Positions 30,202-41,264 of a stretch of DNA of 64,000 bases are shown here, one piece after another. The stretch covers positions 2,107,501 through 2,171,500 of the forward strand of contig JASPKZ010001233.1 of assembly GCA_030220185.1 (NCBI GenBank), in the 5' to 3' direction. The position numbers and the translations under genes were made by a program. This DNA is from Diploptera punctata. Taxonomy: Eukaryota > Arthropoda > Insecta > Blattodea > Blaberidae. The notes under the pieces were generated by a model that saw only the letters and a program-made list of their open reading frames with translations, was not told where the DNA came from and did no database searches. Numbering within the stretch: position 1 is the stretch's first letter; each line of letters starts with the position of its first letter.

Positions 30202-32820
30202 TTAATTAGGCCGAGAATACTCTAACACCCAATAGTTTTTATATGCCTCTGCTTCTTTTTTATTTCCATTATTCTCATCTCCTTTTGGAATCACATCATC
30301 ATCATCGCGAGAAATAGCATCTTTTTTATCTATAATTTTACTAATCGTATCATATAAACTTTCTTCTTCCTCAGATTTATTTTCCTCTTTTTTATTTTCA
30401 TCTTTATCAAGATTTGAGTCATCTTCTTTATTATCTGGTTGTATTTTCACATCATGATTTGTGTCTTCATATTTTTCAACAATTTCAGTTGTGCTTGTTT
30501 CACTGTCACCATAATCGTAATGCTCACTGTTTTTTAATTTCTCTTTATTTTCCTGCCACTCTTCTGCCATTGCTCTTTTTTCATTTTCTTTCCAATATTT
30601 CTTTTCATGTAAATCAGTTTCTTTTTCGCTTCTTTCTTGCATTTCCTGTGATGTTGATCCTTCATTTTCTTGCCAGTCTTTCTCTTGTGTTTGTGATAAA
30701 TTAGATACTTTTTCACTTCTTTCTTGCCGCTGCTTAGTGTGGTGTGCATGAGGTACTGGTATTACTTTCCCTTGGGTTTCATCTTTGTCATTTTGTGGTA
30801 AAATGCTGCCTTCCTCACTTTCATATTCTCTCTCCTTATTGTCTCTTAATGACGGTAGACTAATTTCTTCTGCACTATCTCCCTGCTGATCCTTTCTATT
30901 TTGTATCTGTGGTAAAAGAGTATCTTCTTCAGCATTTTCTTGCCTCTCTTCAACATAATATGGTGTTGCTTTTCTCTCTGTTTCTTGTGAGACTTCTCTA
31001 CTGTCTTGTGTTTGTTGTAAAATGGTATACCTTTCATTGTTTCCCTGCCTTTCTTTTCTGTGCTGTGTTTGTGGTGTTGCTTTTCCTTGAGTTTCTTGCA
31101 GTTCTGTATTGTCTCCTATTGCTTCTTCCTTCCACTCTTTGCTGTCTTCAGTTTGTGATAAACTGGTGACATGTGGACTCTTTTCTGCCCTTTCAAGTTT
31201 TGTTAATTCATGTTTTGGATTTTCAGTATAAATTTGACTATTAAATTCAACATGTTTGTGATTATTATGTTGGTTTGTATTCTCGTTATTTTCATTGTTA
31301 TATGATGTGTTATTTTCTTTAGTTATATTTTGATCTACTTGATATTTTTTATTTAATTCTGAAACAATGGTCGTTGCATCTTTCTGTTTATTGTGTTCAG
31401 GCATTTTATTTAATAATTTTGCATTCGATTCTTCATGCTTAATATTAGGATTATTAACTTGCATATGTCTGTTATTGAAATATCCAATTCCAAAAACCAT
31501 TTGATATGGTGGTATATCATCACTTTCTTCATAAACTTGGTACATTTTTGTATTTCTTCTCTCACTTGGCTGGTTTGTGGTTGATCTAAATGTATTGTTT
31601 CTCTTTACAGTCTTGTTGATATTAGTCTCTGTATTTATTTCGGCTTCTTGTGATTCTCCAATGTCTTTTGTAGAAGCACTTACTTCTTCAGAAAAAGAAG
31701 ACAGTGATAAGGAATCTTTATTTTGCATTTCTGTAATTGCTTCTTTAAAAGTTTCATTGGGTGTTGTTCTTACAACAGTATGGGTTCTGCTAATATTCTT
31801 CTCTGTATTTATCTTACCTTCTTGTGATTCTCCAATGTTTTTTGTCGATACATTTACTTCTTTTTCAGAAGAAGAAGACATTGATAATGAGTCTTTATTG
31901 TGCATTTCTGCTTCTTTAGAAGTTTCTTTAGGTACTGTACTACTCACAACAGTATGGGCTCTGTTAATATCTCCATTTATTTCAGCTTCATGTGATTCTC
32001 CAACATTTTTTGTAGATACATTTACTTCTTCTTCAGAAGAAGACAATGATAATGGGTCTTCACTTTGTGTTTCTGTTACTGCTACTTCCAAAGTTTCATT
32101 GGGTGTTTTTCCTACAACAGTATGGGGTCTATTAATATTAGTCTCTGTATTTATTTCAGCTTCTTGTGATTCTCCAATGCTTTTTGTAGGTACAATCACT
32201 TCTTCAGAAGAAGAAGTCTGTGATAAAGGGTTTTTATTTTGCATTTCTGTTACTGCTACCTTAGAATTTTCATCTGGTGTTGTGGTGACAACAGTATCAG
32301 ATGAGTCTGAAATATTTTCTTCCTGATATGAGAATCCTGGATGACGTGCATGCCCATTGAAATTGCTAGAAACATAAAGTTGTGTTTCTTCATTTTTTTG
32401 ATCATCTTTTGATTTAGCTTCTTGAATTTTAGGCTCTTCTCTTTTGTTCCTTTTGAGAACAGCTTGAGTCATATTTGTCGAAGTAGTATTCCCTGCAGGA
32501 GTTTTGTTACTTTTTGCTGATAGTAGCACATCATTTTTCTGTTTGATATGATTTGATTCAGCGAGTGCTTGTTCGTCGTAAGTATGAACTTCTATACTTT
32601 GAATAACATTTAGAGAATTTTTATCTGGAACTGGATTAAAATCACAATTTTGATCATCAATAAAATTGGAGATGGGTTGTTCATGAGCAGGGTGGGGTGA
32701 ATCTAAGTTCTGAAGATCTGCTTGTAGATTGTGAATTTGATGGTTGTTTATCAGATCTGGTATTCCTTGTGGCTGCTGTTGATGCAGAGCAGATTCTGGG
32801 GCATTTTCTGTTGGATTCTG
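30202..32820 (-). CDS. large acidic repeat protein, terminal exon, function unknown
   Basis: One open frame of about 870 codons without a stop in a window where nearly every transposon frame is broken. A strong acceptor (TATGTATCTTTTTCAG) ends at 32821, so the coding exon probably begins at 32820 with QNP-adjacent NPTENAPES; alternatively an ATG at 32832 could start it. Visible: a Gln/His/Asn-rich N-terminus; four tandem repeats of about 57 residues (residues 179-407 from that ATG) built on TPNET, LSLSSSEEEVNVSTKNIGES and EINTETNIN; a more ordered patch PPYQMVFGIGYFNN (residues 441-454); then degenerate Glu/Gln/Lys repeats (QTQ, RQENSEE) and a very acidic end closing NYWVLEYSRPN-stop. Almost no Cys. 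Probably disordered. No family recognised; upstream exons unknown. Confidence 0.65.
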   Translation of the reverse strand, partial: QNPTENAPESALHQQQPQGIPDLINNHQIHNLQADLQNLDSPHPAHEQPISNFIDDQNCDFNPVPDKNSLNVIQSIEVHTYDEQALAESNHIKQKNDVLLSAKSNKTPAGNTTSTNMTQAVLKRNKREEPKIQEAKSKDDQKNEETQLYVSSNFNGHARHPGFSYQEENISDSSDTVVTTTPDENSKVAVTEMQNKNPLSQTSSSEEVIVPTKSIGESQEAEINTETNINRPHTVVGKTPNETLEVAVTETQSEDPLSLSSSEEEVNVSTKNVGESHEAEINGDINRAHTVVSSTVPKETSKEAEMHNKDSLSMSSSSEKEVNVSTKNIGESQEGKINTEKNISRTHTVVRTTPNETFKEAITEMQNKDSLSLSSFSEEVSASTKDIGESQEAEINTETNINKTVKRNNTFRSTTNQPSERRNTKMYQVYEESDDIPPYQMVFGIGYFNNRHMQVNNPNIKHEESNAKLLNKMPEHNKQKDATTIVSELNKKYQVDQNITKENNTSYNNENNENTNQHNNHKHVEFNSQIYTENPKHELTKLERAEKSPHVTSLSQTEDSKEWKEEAIGDNTELQETQGKATPQTQHRKERQGNNERYTILQQTQDSREVSQETERKATPYYVEERQENAEEDTLLPQIQNRKDQQGDSAEEISLPSLRDNKEREYESEEGSILPQNDKDETQGKVIPVPHAHHTKQRQERSEKVSNLSQTQEKDWQENEGSTSQEMQERSEKETDLHEKKYWKENEKRAMAEEWQENKEKLKNSEHYDYGDSETSTTEIVEKYEDTNHDVKIQPDNKEDDSNLDKDENKKEENKSEEEESLYDTISKIIDKKDAISRDDDDVIPKGDENNGNKKEAEAYKNYWVLEYSRPN

Positions 32821-33204
32821 AAAAAGATACATACAATTAAGAGAGTCAGTACAAACAATAAATGAACATCCGTAACAGTTTTTCTTTTAGGGGATTCTAA
32901 AGCAACCATGACATTGCAATACTTTTAATAATCATGTTTGAACACTGTTGAGGTTAAAATTATCTCAATTTTAAAATTTGTACCTTATAAAATAGTCATC
33001 CTCCACTATAATAATTTCTATTACAAACATCATCACACTATTAAAATTCAAGGTCTTTCAAAAACATGCTTCATCCTCAGGAATTCTTATGGTACTGAAT
33101 TTTTTTGTATATTTCATACAGAGGGCTTAGGTTGTTGGGTGTATTGTCATTTAGCAAATTTTTATTTTCTGCTTCCTTGATAATTTCAATCTCTTCCAGG
33201 ATAT

Positions 33205-33600
33205 TGCTATTATACTAAGGCATTCGATAAGTAATGTCAACAATTTATTTAGGTTACTTTGACATTACAAACTTTATTTATAGTCTCCTACCAAGACAAA
33301 TATACATTGCCAAATCCTTGGAAGATGCTGTACTCCATCTGCAGCACCATTTCTGGATATATCTCTCATCTGATCGACCTAGAGCTTTCTGGATATTAAC
33401 TCTTGATTGACATTGAATACTTTGTAGAGATTCTTTGATCTTTGTGAATAAGTTATATTTTCAAAGGCTCTGTCTGGTGAATTTGGTGATGTTCGAGTAC
33501 TTCTTAATTCCATCTTCTAAACAAATTCTATTGAACATCATTTTAGGGTGGTATTAGTTACTACAAGTGAGAAAAAGTGAAGGTATTCACAAAATGTTAC
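33205..33600 (-). mobile_element. mariner-like DNA transposon fragment
   Basis: AAGGCATTCGATAAGTAATG at 33219 resembles a mariner-type terminus. The minus strand encodes broken pieces (RSTRTSPNSPDRAFENITYS, then QRSKNLYKVFNVNQE) and ends in NKVCNVKVT-like sequence, a pattern I associate with SETMAR-like mariner elements. The other terminus is not found. Tentative. Confidence 0.35.
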
Positions 33601-33794
33601 TATTTCGAGACTTTCAGTATTCCAGATTTATACAACAAAGACTACTCAACAACATATCACAAGATTATAATGGTCACTACTAGGATCGCTGATTTACAAC
33701 AGTATATCGTATGCCCTAGTATAATGCATTTTTATCTGTGCCTATAAAATTAGTTTTATTGATGTTTACATAAAATTATAATATAAAATAAGAG

Positions 33795-34040
33795 AAATGT
33801 TAAATAACTCACTATCACTATCAAAACTGTAGGTTAATGGCCATGCAGACATAAGCTTCCCATACATCCCTATTCTGAGCGAATGTTTTCCAATCATCTC
33901 CTGTATAATCTATTTCCCTCAAATCATGGTTAATGATATTTTCCCATTTCATTCTTGGTCTACCTATTGGGTGTTTCTTGTGTGGATTTCCAACAATGAG
34001 TTTTTATGCCCCTCTTTTATTCCTCATTTATGCCACATGC
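33795..34040 (-). mobile_element. RTE-B 3' fragment, old
   Basis: AACTCACTATCACTATCAAA, TTAATGGCCATGCAGACATA, CCAATCATCTCCTGTATAAT and TTGGTCTACCTATTGGGTGT. Many substitutions relative to the 14-kb copy. Confidence 0.7.
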
Positions 34041-34605
34041 CCTTGTTTATTCAATATTTTAATTAAAGAAAAAATATTGTGGAGAGTTAATAAGTGGTCA
34101 TTAGGTGTATAAAGGTGATCCCCCCTTCCTAACCACATGCAGGTGTACATCCAATGAAACAATATACTGACAAGTGAGTAGTAGTGTTTTACTTTATCAG
34201 CTTATTTGACTTAGGATTAAATAGGAGGGACTGGGCACCTTTTCACATCTAGTGAGAACTTATTATACTGTTATATGTAGAATACTGTATAATTATAAAA
34301 GAAGAGCTCTTAAAGAATTTAGTTGAAAATAACAATATACCAATGATTCTGGCAATATTGTTGTAGTATAATGTAATGAAATACAGTTCAGGAAATCCAC
34401 TCCAAATATTTGGGGGAATGCTGAGCCCCCCCCCCCTTTCAAACTGAAGCACTGCTTTTACTGCCATCTGCTAGCCAGTAATGGGCAACCTGTTCAGTCA
34501 GCTCTAGATCCATGACCTCAGTTTTTCCTTTCACTTTTATTGTTGTATATGCTTTATTCATTGCGGAATTAATTTATTACAGTGGTCACACTATAGTGTA
34601 ATTAG

Positions 34606-34835
34606 TTAACCCATTCACCTCAGAAGACGAGTTACACTTGCTTAACTCTGCTTGTTATATATTTTGCAATATTTTGTACATCCATTGGCAGGGTATTATT
34701 TTGTTAACCATTATGAATAGTAGAGGAATATGTTTTTGCCCTCACCCTTATTGAGATCTCAAGTACCGTTATCTTTTGTTCGTTTTGGATGTCTAAAAAT
34801 AGGCAATATAATTTACATTAACTTAACTAGATGTT
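34606..34835 (+). mobile_element. piggyBac-like MITE, right end missing
   Basis: TTAA then CCCATTCACCTCAGAAGACG, matching the complete element at 50534-50844 through CTTAACTCTGCT, GCAGGGTA, CACCCTTATTG and GATCTCAAGTACC. The GGGTTAA end is absent. Confidence 0.7.
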
Positions 34836-34859
34836 TGTTCTAGGAATAAATGTAGACAT

Positions 34860-34975
34860 CATATAGGGCTCACAATCCAGCTGATACAAGTCACCTGTGA
34901 TTGTTTAAAAGGTGGGAGGCTTAACCACCTTCTACTCCAAGAGCCTCCTGAGACCCGTAGTGGATCACTTTAACT
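34860..34975 (+). mobile_element. SINE family A, 3' part only
   Basis: GGGCTCACAATCCAGCTGAT, GGAGGCTTAACCACCTTCTA and CTCCTGAGACCCGTAGTGGA to CACTTTAACTAACT. It abuts the TTAG tail of the next RTE-B copy. Confidence 0.65.
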
Positions 34976-34977
34976 AA

Positions 34978-35500
34978 CTAACTCACTGGCAATATCAAAC
35001 CCATAGGTTCATGGCCACGCAGACATAAGCTCTCCATACATCCCTATCCTGATCTAATGTTTTCCAATCTTTAATGTAATTCTCCCACCTCATTCTTGGT
35101 CTACCAACTAGGTGTTTTCCCTCTGGTTTTCCTACAAGAAGCTTCCATGCACGTCTTTCATTCCCCATTTGTGCCACATGTCCTGCCCATTGCAGTCTAT
35201 GAGACTTAACTGTTCTTATTATATCTGGCTTCCTATAAAGACCATGTAGGTCACTGTTATGTAGTCTTCTCCATTCACCTGTCTGTTCATTTCTCTTTGG
35301 TCCAAAAATTTTCCTAAGAACTTTATTTATTCTCAAATACTCGTAATCTCCTTTCCTCCCTTAAAGTAAGAGTCCATGTTTTGCATCCATATAATATAAC
35401 TGGTAGAATAACAGTTTTATATATTTTTAGTTTAATGTTTTTTTGAAAGGAGTTGGGATGACAAGAGTCCCTATAATGCATAATAACATGCATTTCCAGA
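34978..35500 (-). mobile_element. RTE-B 3' fragment, 113-codon open frame
   Basis: The minus frame 34995-35336 reads VLRKIFGPKRNEQTGEWRRL, HNSDLHGLYRKPDIIRTVKS, LQWAGHVAQMGNERRAWKLL and GKHLVGRPRMRWENYI and ends NLWV-stop. Upstream, in other frames, is the LTLREE-like region to about 35500. Confidence 0.85.
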
Positions 35501-35504
35501 ATTT

Positions 35505-37850
35505 ACTTTTATAAATAATTATAAAACTTACCAAATTCTTTCCCTTCTCTCATCTTCTTCTCAAACAGCCACCACTACCTCAAAAAACAAAACTACAAAA
35601 GACAAACTGCAACTTGCTACATTTGAATATTAATGAAGAAATTATACAGTGTTTTGAAATCTACTATACTTCAACCATTAATTAGGCATTTGTGTAATCA
35701 AATAAAAGTGCAGTGTTTGGAATGATCCAATATTATTAACAAAATTTGAAAATTAATATATCTTAAGGGGGCAATGGGTGAAGTTCTCATTTTCCACAAG
35801 TTTATAGATAGAAACTTCATTTTTGGTATGTATATCCATGTTGGTATAAATAATGAAATATCTGAGGTTAATTTCTGTAGCATTAATAGTTTTTCAATTG
35901 TTAATATTTTAATTTGAACAAAAGACGCTTTTTCAAAGTGTATCTCCATTGTCATGTCTGAGGTAAAATGTTTAAAAAATATATAATTAGATTCAATAAG
36001 ATGTGAACAAAAACACATTCAATTCAAATCTTTCATTATTTTCCTAGGAGAGATGAAAAAAATTAATCTACTCGACATTCATTTCTTTATATTTTAGGTA
36101 CAGATCATCATATATTTTATTTTTTATTTTGACTATTTAACTCATCCCCAAATGGGAGTCAATGACCAATCACGTTTCAGTGAATTTTGTTTTACAACCA
36201 ATAATAGTCATGTTTTACCTCGCTATGTATCAAATTCTGTTTACCAAAATAGGGAAAGCTTCTCCTTCTTAATATTCTGGACATGTCAGAGCATTATTTT
36301 GCAGTGACTGACTCTCCAACAAATACATTGAATATAGCAAATAATGAACAGATTCCTTCGAACTACACATTTGATAATTGTGTTTTTAAATAATGATTTT
36401 ACTGAGTTGTTTACTAAAAAAAATTAATTAATAACCTATAATATTGGTTATAATATACAGTTTGATGTGTTTAATTTTTTCTCCACTAAGGTGCATTCTT
36501 ACAATATTGCGATCTTAGTGGGTTATCGCTGATTGCGATCCTATTTGGCAATAAATAATGTGATCAAATTGCAGTGAATAAACATAACCACACATTTTGC
36601 GGTTGTTTTCAAACATCACCATTTACATTAATTATATAATTATTTTAAAATACTGGTAATTATATTTAAATAATTATTTGTGAGTAAACAGCTTAATTTT
36701 ATTTGTTAAATAGTCTTAACAAATGCCACTCTTGATTTCCAAATCCTCTAGATAAATTTAAAATCACTTGTAGCATTACTTATGATAAATTCTTAATATA
36801 TGAAAATTATGAGTACTTCATTTCATTAATTAGAGTGTCCAGAACATACTGTAAACATTTCAGACCCATATTGTAAACATTGTAGGAGAAGATAGATTTT
36901 ACATAATAAAATGCACTTTGTATAGAAATATGAAAAAATTAATTTTAAAGTTTTTATGCATGTTAAGTATAGTAATTGAAAATAGACTATAAAAAGTCTG
37001 ATCAGGTACCAGGAGAATTTAGAATGAGAGAAAATACTAAACTTGATAGATCAGGAAGGCAATACCCATAAACTACAGTATTACCATTATAGCTGAAGCC
37101 CCTATTTGGGGATTTAAATAGTGCAGCCTTTTAAATATGACATCATTATACCATGTTCTAAGTGTCATAGGTTCATGAAACTTTGGCAATATATAAAGAA
37201 AGACACTTTTTTTTTCCTGCCGAAAAAACTCACTAATATTACTTTTTTTTATATATTTACCTGGTGTCTTATATATAAGCAATAGATTAATTCATTAGAG
37301 TTTATTACTTTCCTTGTACATATTTTTTTTTCTTTTTATGTATAGTAGATTCAAGCTGTTATTCCTTTGTGTATACAGTGCATTCTTCCATTAGTTTAAT
37401 TTAATGTATTTAATTGTATTGTATTATTAGACATTATTTTTGTTATTGTTCAGTTTGACCAGATAATTAATTGTTTAGTATGTACTATTATTATAATTTT
37501 TTTTATTTAAATGTAACATATGTTTGTCCTGATGAGTGGAAGAGAAGACCACCAGGCTAAATAAATCTATTCTAAATCTATTCTATTCTAAAAAATAAAA
37601 CAAAATTGATTTTTAACCAAAAATTGTTTCAGCCATTGCCCTCCTTATGAGAGAATTTTCGAAAAGAAATAAGCAGCAGGATACAAAGCTGTACCAAATG
37701 TTACCATTTAAGAGACATTATACTGTACACCAGACTGAACTAGATTCAGAGATAAATTTTTATAAATCCCATACCACTTGGTGGACAAATTTGAAAATTG
37801 TATGCTAAAACTTAAAATTCTGGGTTTTTATTTGATATCAGTAAAATCTC
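35505..37850. other. AT-rich sequence without recognisable genes
   Basis: More than 2 kb with no repeat signature I can name and only short frames. 35700-36020 is open on minus for 106 codons but AT-driven. A GGTGCATTCTTACAATATTGC block near 36490 stands out weakly. Possibly the least disturbed intronic or intergenic sequence in the window. Confidence 0.5.
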
Positions 37851-38112
37851 CATGGTGTGACAGACCTAGAAGGTCCTTGTCCCACAAGCCCACTGCTGGC
37901 CTCACATCCATATATGTTAATCACAGTGGTAGATGATCATCCAGCCAGTGTAGGGGTGACATGTGAACAACATGTCGGGCCCTCAGCCATTATAGCTGGT
38001 TTTCTCAACCTGGATCTGCTACCTCACGATGCTGGGTGGGCACCGGTCCCATACTGATCGAAATTTCTTGAGAAAATTTCTGCCACAAGGCATCTTACCT
38101 TAACCACTTGGC
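37850..38112 (-). mobile_element. SINE family B
   Basis: AGACCTAGAAGGTCCTTGTC, GTTAATCACAGTGGTAGATG, TCCAGCCAGTGTAGGGGTGA, GATGCTGGGTGGGCACCGGT and CTTAACCACTTGGCTATGGC, the last being the A-box side in reverse. Confidence 0.8.
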
Positions 38113-38199
38113 TATGGCTTACTTTACATCAAAAATAATTTACACACATATATCTGTTGTATTTCTCTTTATACGAGGAATAATAACAATATATATAAC

Positions 38200-38455
38200 T
38201 AACCCACTGGCACTATCGAACCCGCAGGTTCATGGCCATGTAGACATAAGCTCTCCATACATCCCTATCCTGAGCCAATGCTTTCCAATCATCCCCTGTA
38301 TAATCTACTTCCCTCAAATCATAGTTAATGTTATTCTCCCATCTCATTCTTGGTCTACCAACTGGGTGTTCTCCCTCTGGTTTTCCTACAAGAAGCTTCC
38401 ATGCACATCTTTCATTCTCCATTTGTGCCACATGTTCTGCCTCGCAGTCTATGAG

Positions 38456-38456
<1 letters not shown>
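38200..38456 (-). mobile_element. RTE-B 3' fragment
   Basis: Minus frame 38213-38431 reads MENERCAWKLLVGKPEGEHP, VGRPRMRWENNINYDLREVD and YTGDDWKALAQDRD and ends NLRVR-stop. An AT microsatellite (38459-38487) adjoins its truncated 5' side. Confidence 0.85.
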
Positions 38457-38489
<33 letters not shown>

Positions 38490-38919
38490 AATAAATGTAA
38501 ATTTAGTAAAATGCAAAATAGTTATGAGGTGGTATTTTTGAATATGCTCAGTACTCTTCCAGATGGTACGAGTATAAATAATATTCCCTATTTCAATATT
38601 TAAAAGAACAATTAAATCAGTATTGACTTTGAACCCTCTTTACAGTGTCCATGTATATTTTAACATTGACTGGTTTAAACACCACAGTAATAAATTAACG
38701 TTACTGATTGACATTGTCATACATTTTACTATGTTTTTTTGACAAAAATCTATCACTTACTGGACAAATTTGAAATTTTGCTGCTAAAACTTAAAGTATT
38801 TTATTAATGTAAAGTGCATATATATAAAAATTAAAACTAAAGTATTTCTCTGAAATTATCCTTGAAAGTAGTCTTGGAAAGGATACATAGCGTCTTATTT
38901 TATTTTATTTTGTCCAATG

Positions 38920-39045
38920 CCACCAGGTTGTCTTTTATGACATTTCTGGATTTCTCGCCTGGCATTGGCAGATTGTAATTAATTTCTTAATTTGGGGCAC
39001 CTGGAGGCGGAGTTATATTACCTCGATTACGTGTTTAGTGATGAA
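38920..39045 (+). repeat. short repeat shared with 29.44-29.58 kb
   Basis: CAATGCCACCAGGTTGTCTT through GGCGGAGTTATATTACCTCG. Independent context, so it is a dispersed family. Confidence 0.5.
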
Positions 39046-39163
39046 GGATAATGAAGTGCTAGGAGAGTCCATAACTTAATCTTAACCTAAATTCCAGACC
39101 ATGGACAACAGCTACAGGAATAATTCTCTTTTAGGAAAAATTCCTATGGTATAACTGGGAATC

Positions 39164-39465
39164 GGGGACACGCCGTAGCGTAGTGGTTAAGGCACAGTGC
39201 TACAAGTCGGAAGATCGAGGGTTCAAGTCCCGGTGGGATCAAGATTTTTAAACTGACCATAACCTTCTGGCAGCACTATGGCCCTGGGGTCGACTCAGCC
39301 TCGAATGGAAATGAGTACCAGACGCTTGTTCTGGAGGTAAAGGCGGCCGTCATGCACGGCTGACAACCCGGCTGACATCAAGTGCCGATTGTCTAGAAAA
39401 AGTGGAAGCCTTAACCTCGTACTGCCCCAAAGGACTCCCGAGGCCTGTGGTGGGATTACTTTACT
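39164..39465 (+). mobile_element. SINE family A with 14-bp perfect TSD
   Basis: TATAACTGGGAATC at 39150-39163 and 39466-39479. GACACGCCGTAGCGTAGTGG, GATCGAGGGTTCAAGTCCCG, and the same body as the 23.6-kb copy with moderate divergence; the tail ends TTACT. Confidence 0.9.
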
Positions 39466-39559
39466 TATAACTGGGAATCAAACCCAAACTTCATGAACTG
39501 TATTCAGAAACTCTGAGGCTGGTGAGATGAGGTGTAAAATCTGATTCATTTAATGATTG

Positions 39560-39840
39560 TTTAAGAACAGTTAATTCTCATAGATCATGATGGTCAGATG
39601 GGCATGGAAATTTGTGTAGGAAGACCAGAGGGAAGTTCCCAGTAGTTAGGCCAAGAATTTACAATAGGAAAACAAGTGGGAAAGCTCCCAGTATGTATGC
39701 CAAGAATGAGATAAGAGATTAATATTAACCATGATTTGAGGGAATGATTAGAAAACATTTACTTTGGTTAGGGATGTATGGAGAGCATATATCTATGCAA
39801 CCATGTACCTTTGGGTTTGATAGTGCTAGTGATTAGTTAA
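39560..39840 (+). mobile_element. RTE-B 3' fragment with internal duplication
   Basis: The block GGAAGACCAGAGGGAAGTTC / GGAAAACAAGTGGGAAAGCT followed by CCCAGTAKKTAKGCCAAGAAT appears twice (39615-39655, 39667-39710), then ACCATGATTTGAGGGAATGA and the normal TTTGATAGTGCTAGTGATTA end. Strongly decayed. Confidence 0.7.
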
Positions 39841-40160
39841 TTGGACGATGTTATACATCAACCAGTTAAGACCATTCTTTTTTTTTAATCAGATTTTGAT
39901 GTCATCTGTTACACTGGCTCATGAAGTAAGTGTACGCACACTTTTATCGTCAAATCATAGATATAGCCTTATTATTAAAGAAAAATGTAAATGCCATCAG
40001 TCCTATCAGAGATTCTGTGTTTTGGAACAAATGTCTATGAACCTAGAACTTCATAAATGTTATTCTAAATTTTATATCATGCAGCTAAGCATCAAATGTT
40101 CCTGCTCTTAGATTTTTTATGCATAAATGAGTATTATTAGTTTGGTGCTACAATAAATAG

Positions 40161-40600
40161 TGTTACGTGTCACATAGCGAAGTTTGAATTGCTTGGGCTG
40201 GGCGAGAATTGCCAATTAGAGGACCCACACAAGTCGGCTGAAGAGTCTGGAGAGTGTTGCCAGACGTTTCCACCATCATCTCCTTCCTCCTTTCAGACTT
40301 CAAAATATCCAAAAAAATATCTCAAAGCTATTTCTAGAAGTTTCCTCGCGCTAATAAAAGGGCAGAGGCAGGAGGCCAGTCAGCCAGTCTGTTTGATGAC
40401 GGCGGTAATCAGTCTCGCATTGGACAATGATAAATTAAGTGAACGAGAAATCGTGGCGAACTTATTCAGCAGTGACTGTGAAAATAGTTGTGAATGTGAT
40501 AAAAATTAAAAGAAGATTAATTGTGAGTTGTAGTTGTGAACAAAAGTTTACTGATAATTGTGGCAAGAAACAAAATGTTAAGTGAAATTTTAAACAAATT
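40161..40600 (+). repeat. possible partial LTR or promoter/5' exon
   Basis: Starts TGTTACGTGTCACATAGCGA, a typical LTR beginning. GCGCTAATAAAAGGGCAGAG (TATA-like) is followed about 25 nt on by CAGTCAGCCAGTC. 40189-40509 is open for 106 codons but the predicted protein matches nothing I know. It is joined at about 40600-40650 to an RTE-C copy, so the right side is lost. A solo or truncated LTR is the best guess. Confidence 0.35.
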
Positions 40601-40649
40601 CAGTGTGCTTATTTACGCCAAAACAACACAGAAGGAAAATTGTGGCTAT

Positions 40650-41262
40650 ACAATCAGAATAGTGAAGTTTGTCAATTCAGTGTTTGATAAAGAAATCAAT
40701 CATAGACTAATGTTAGGCAGCGGGGGATATTTTGGACTTAAAAAAAAACAATTCAGTTTCAGATATCTAAGTCACCAAACAAAAATAAATATATATAAAA
40801 CTTTATCGAGGCCTGTTGCCATCTATTGCTGTGAAAGTTGGGCCCTAACAAAAACTCAAGAAAACGAAATTAGAATATTTGAAAGAAAACTATTAAGGAA
40901 AATATTTGGCCCAATATGTGAGAGGGGAAACTGGCGAATTAGATATAATGATGAATTATATAAACTATATGGTGATGTTGATATCATTAAAACAATAAAG
41001 ATGGCAAGAATTAGATGGCTGGGACATCTCTACAGGGAAGAGGAATCAGACACTTGTCATAAAGTCACATTGACAACTATAATTGGAAACCGAAGAGTTA
41101 GACGTCCTAATATTAGATGGCTGGACAGCGTGGAACAGGACCTGAGGACACTGGGTGTACGAGGATGGAAAAGGAAGGCGGATAAGAGGGACGAATGGAG
41201 GCGCATTGAAGGGGTGGTCAAGGCCAGCAATGGGCTGTAGAACCAATGATGATGTCAATTCA
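40650..41262 (+). mobile_element. RTE-C 3' fragment with 234-codon open frame
   Basis: The open frame 40536-41240 becomes RTE-C sequence from about 40690: INHRLMLGSGGYFGLKKKQF, LSRPVAIYCCESWALTKTQE, FERKLLRKIFGPICERGNWR, KMARIRWLGHLYREEESDTC and RRPNIRWLDSVEQDLRTLGV, then a WRRIEGVVKASNGL-stop end and an AATGATGATG tail. The frame is intact, so it is young, but it lacks RT and endonuclease. Confidence 0.85.
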
Positions 41263-41264
41263 AT

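Noticed and set aside
31577..32326. 249-codon plus-strand frame
   Set aside because: Antisense of the Ser/Glu repeats of the 30.2-32.8-kb exon; no independent evidence.
36490..36560. Possible small structured RNA around GTGGGTTATCGCTGATTGCG
   Set aside because: No convincing stem or family resemblance.
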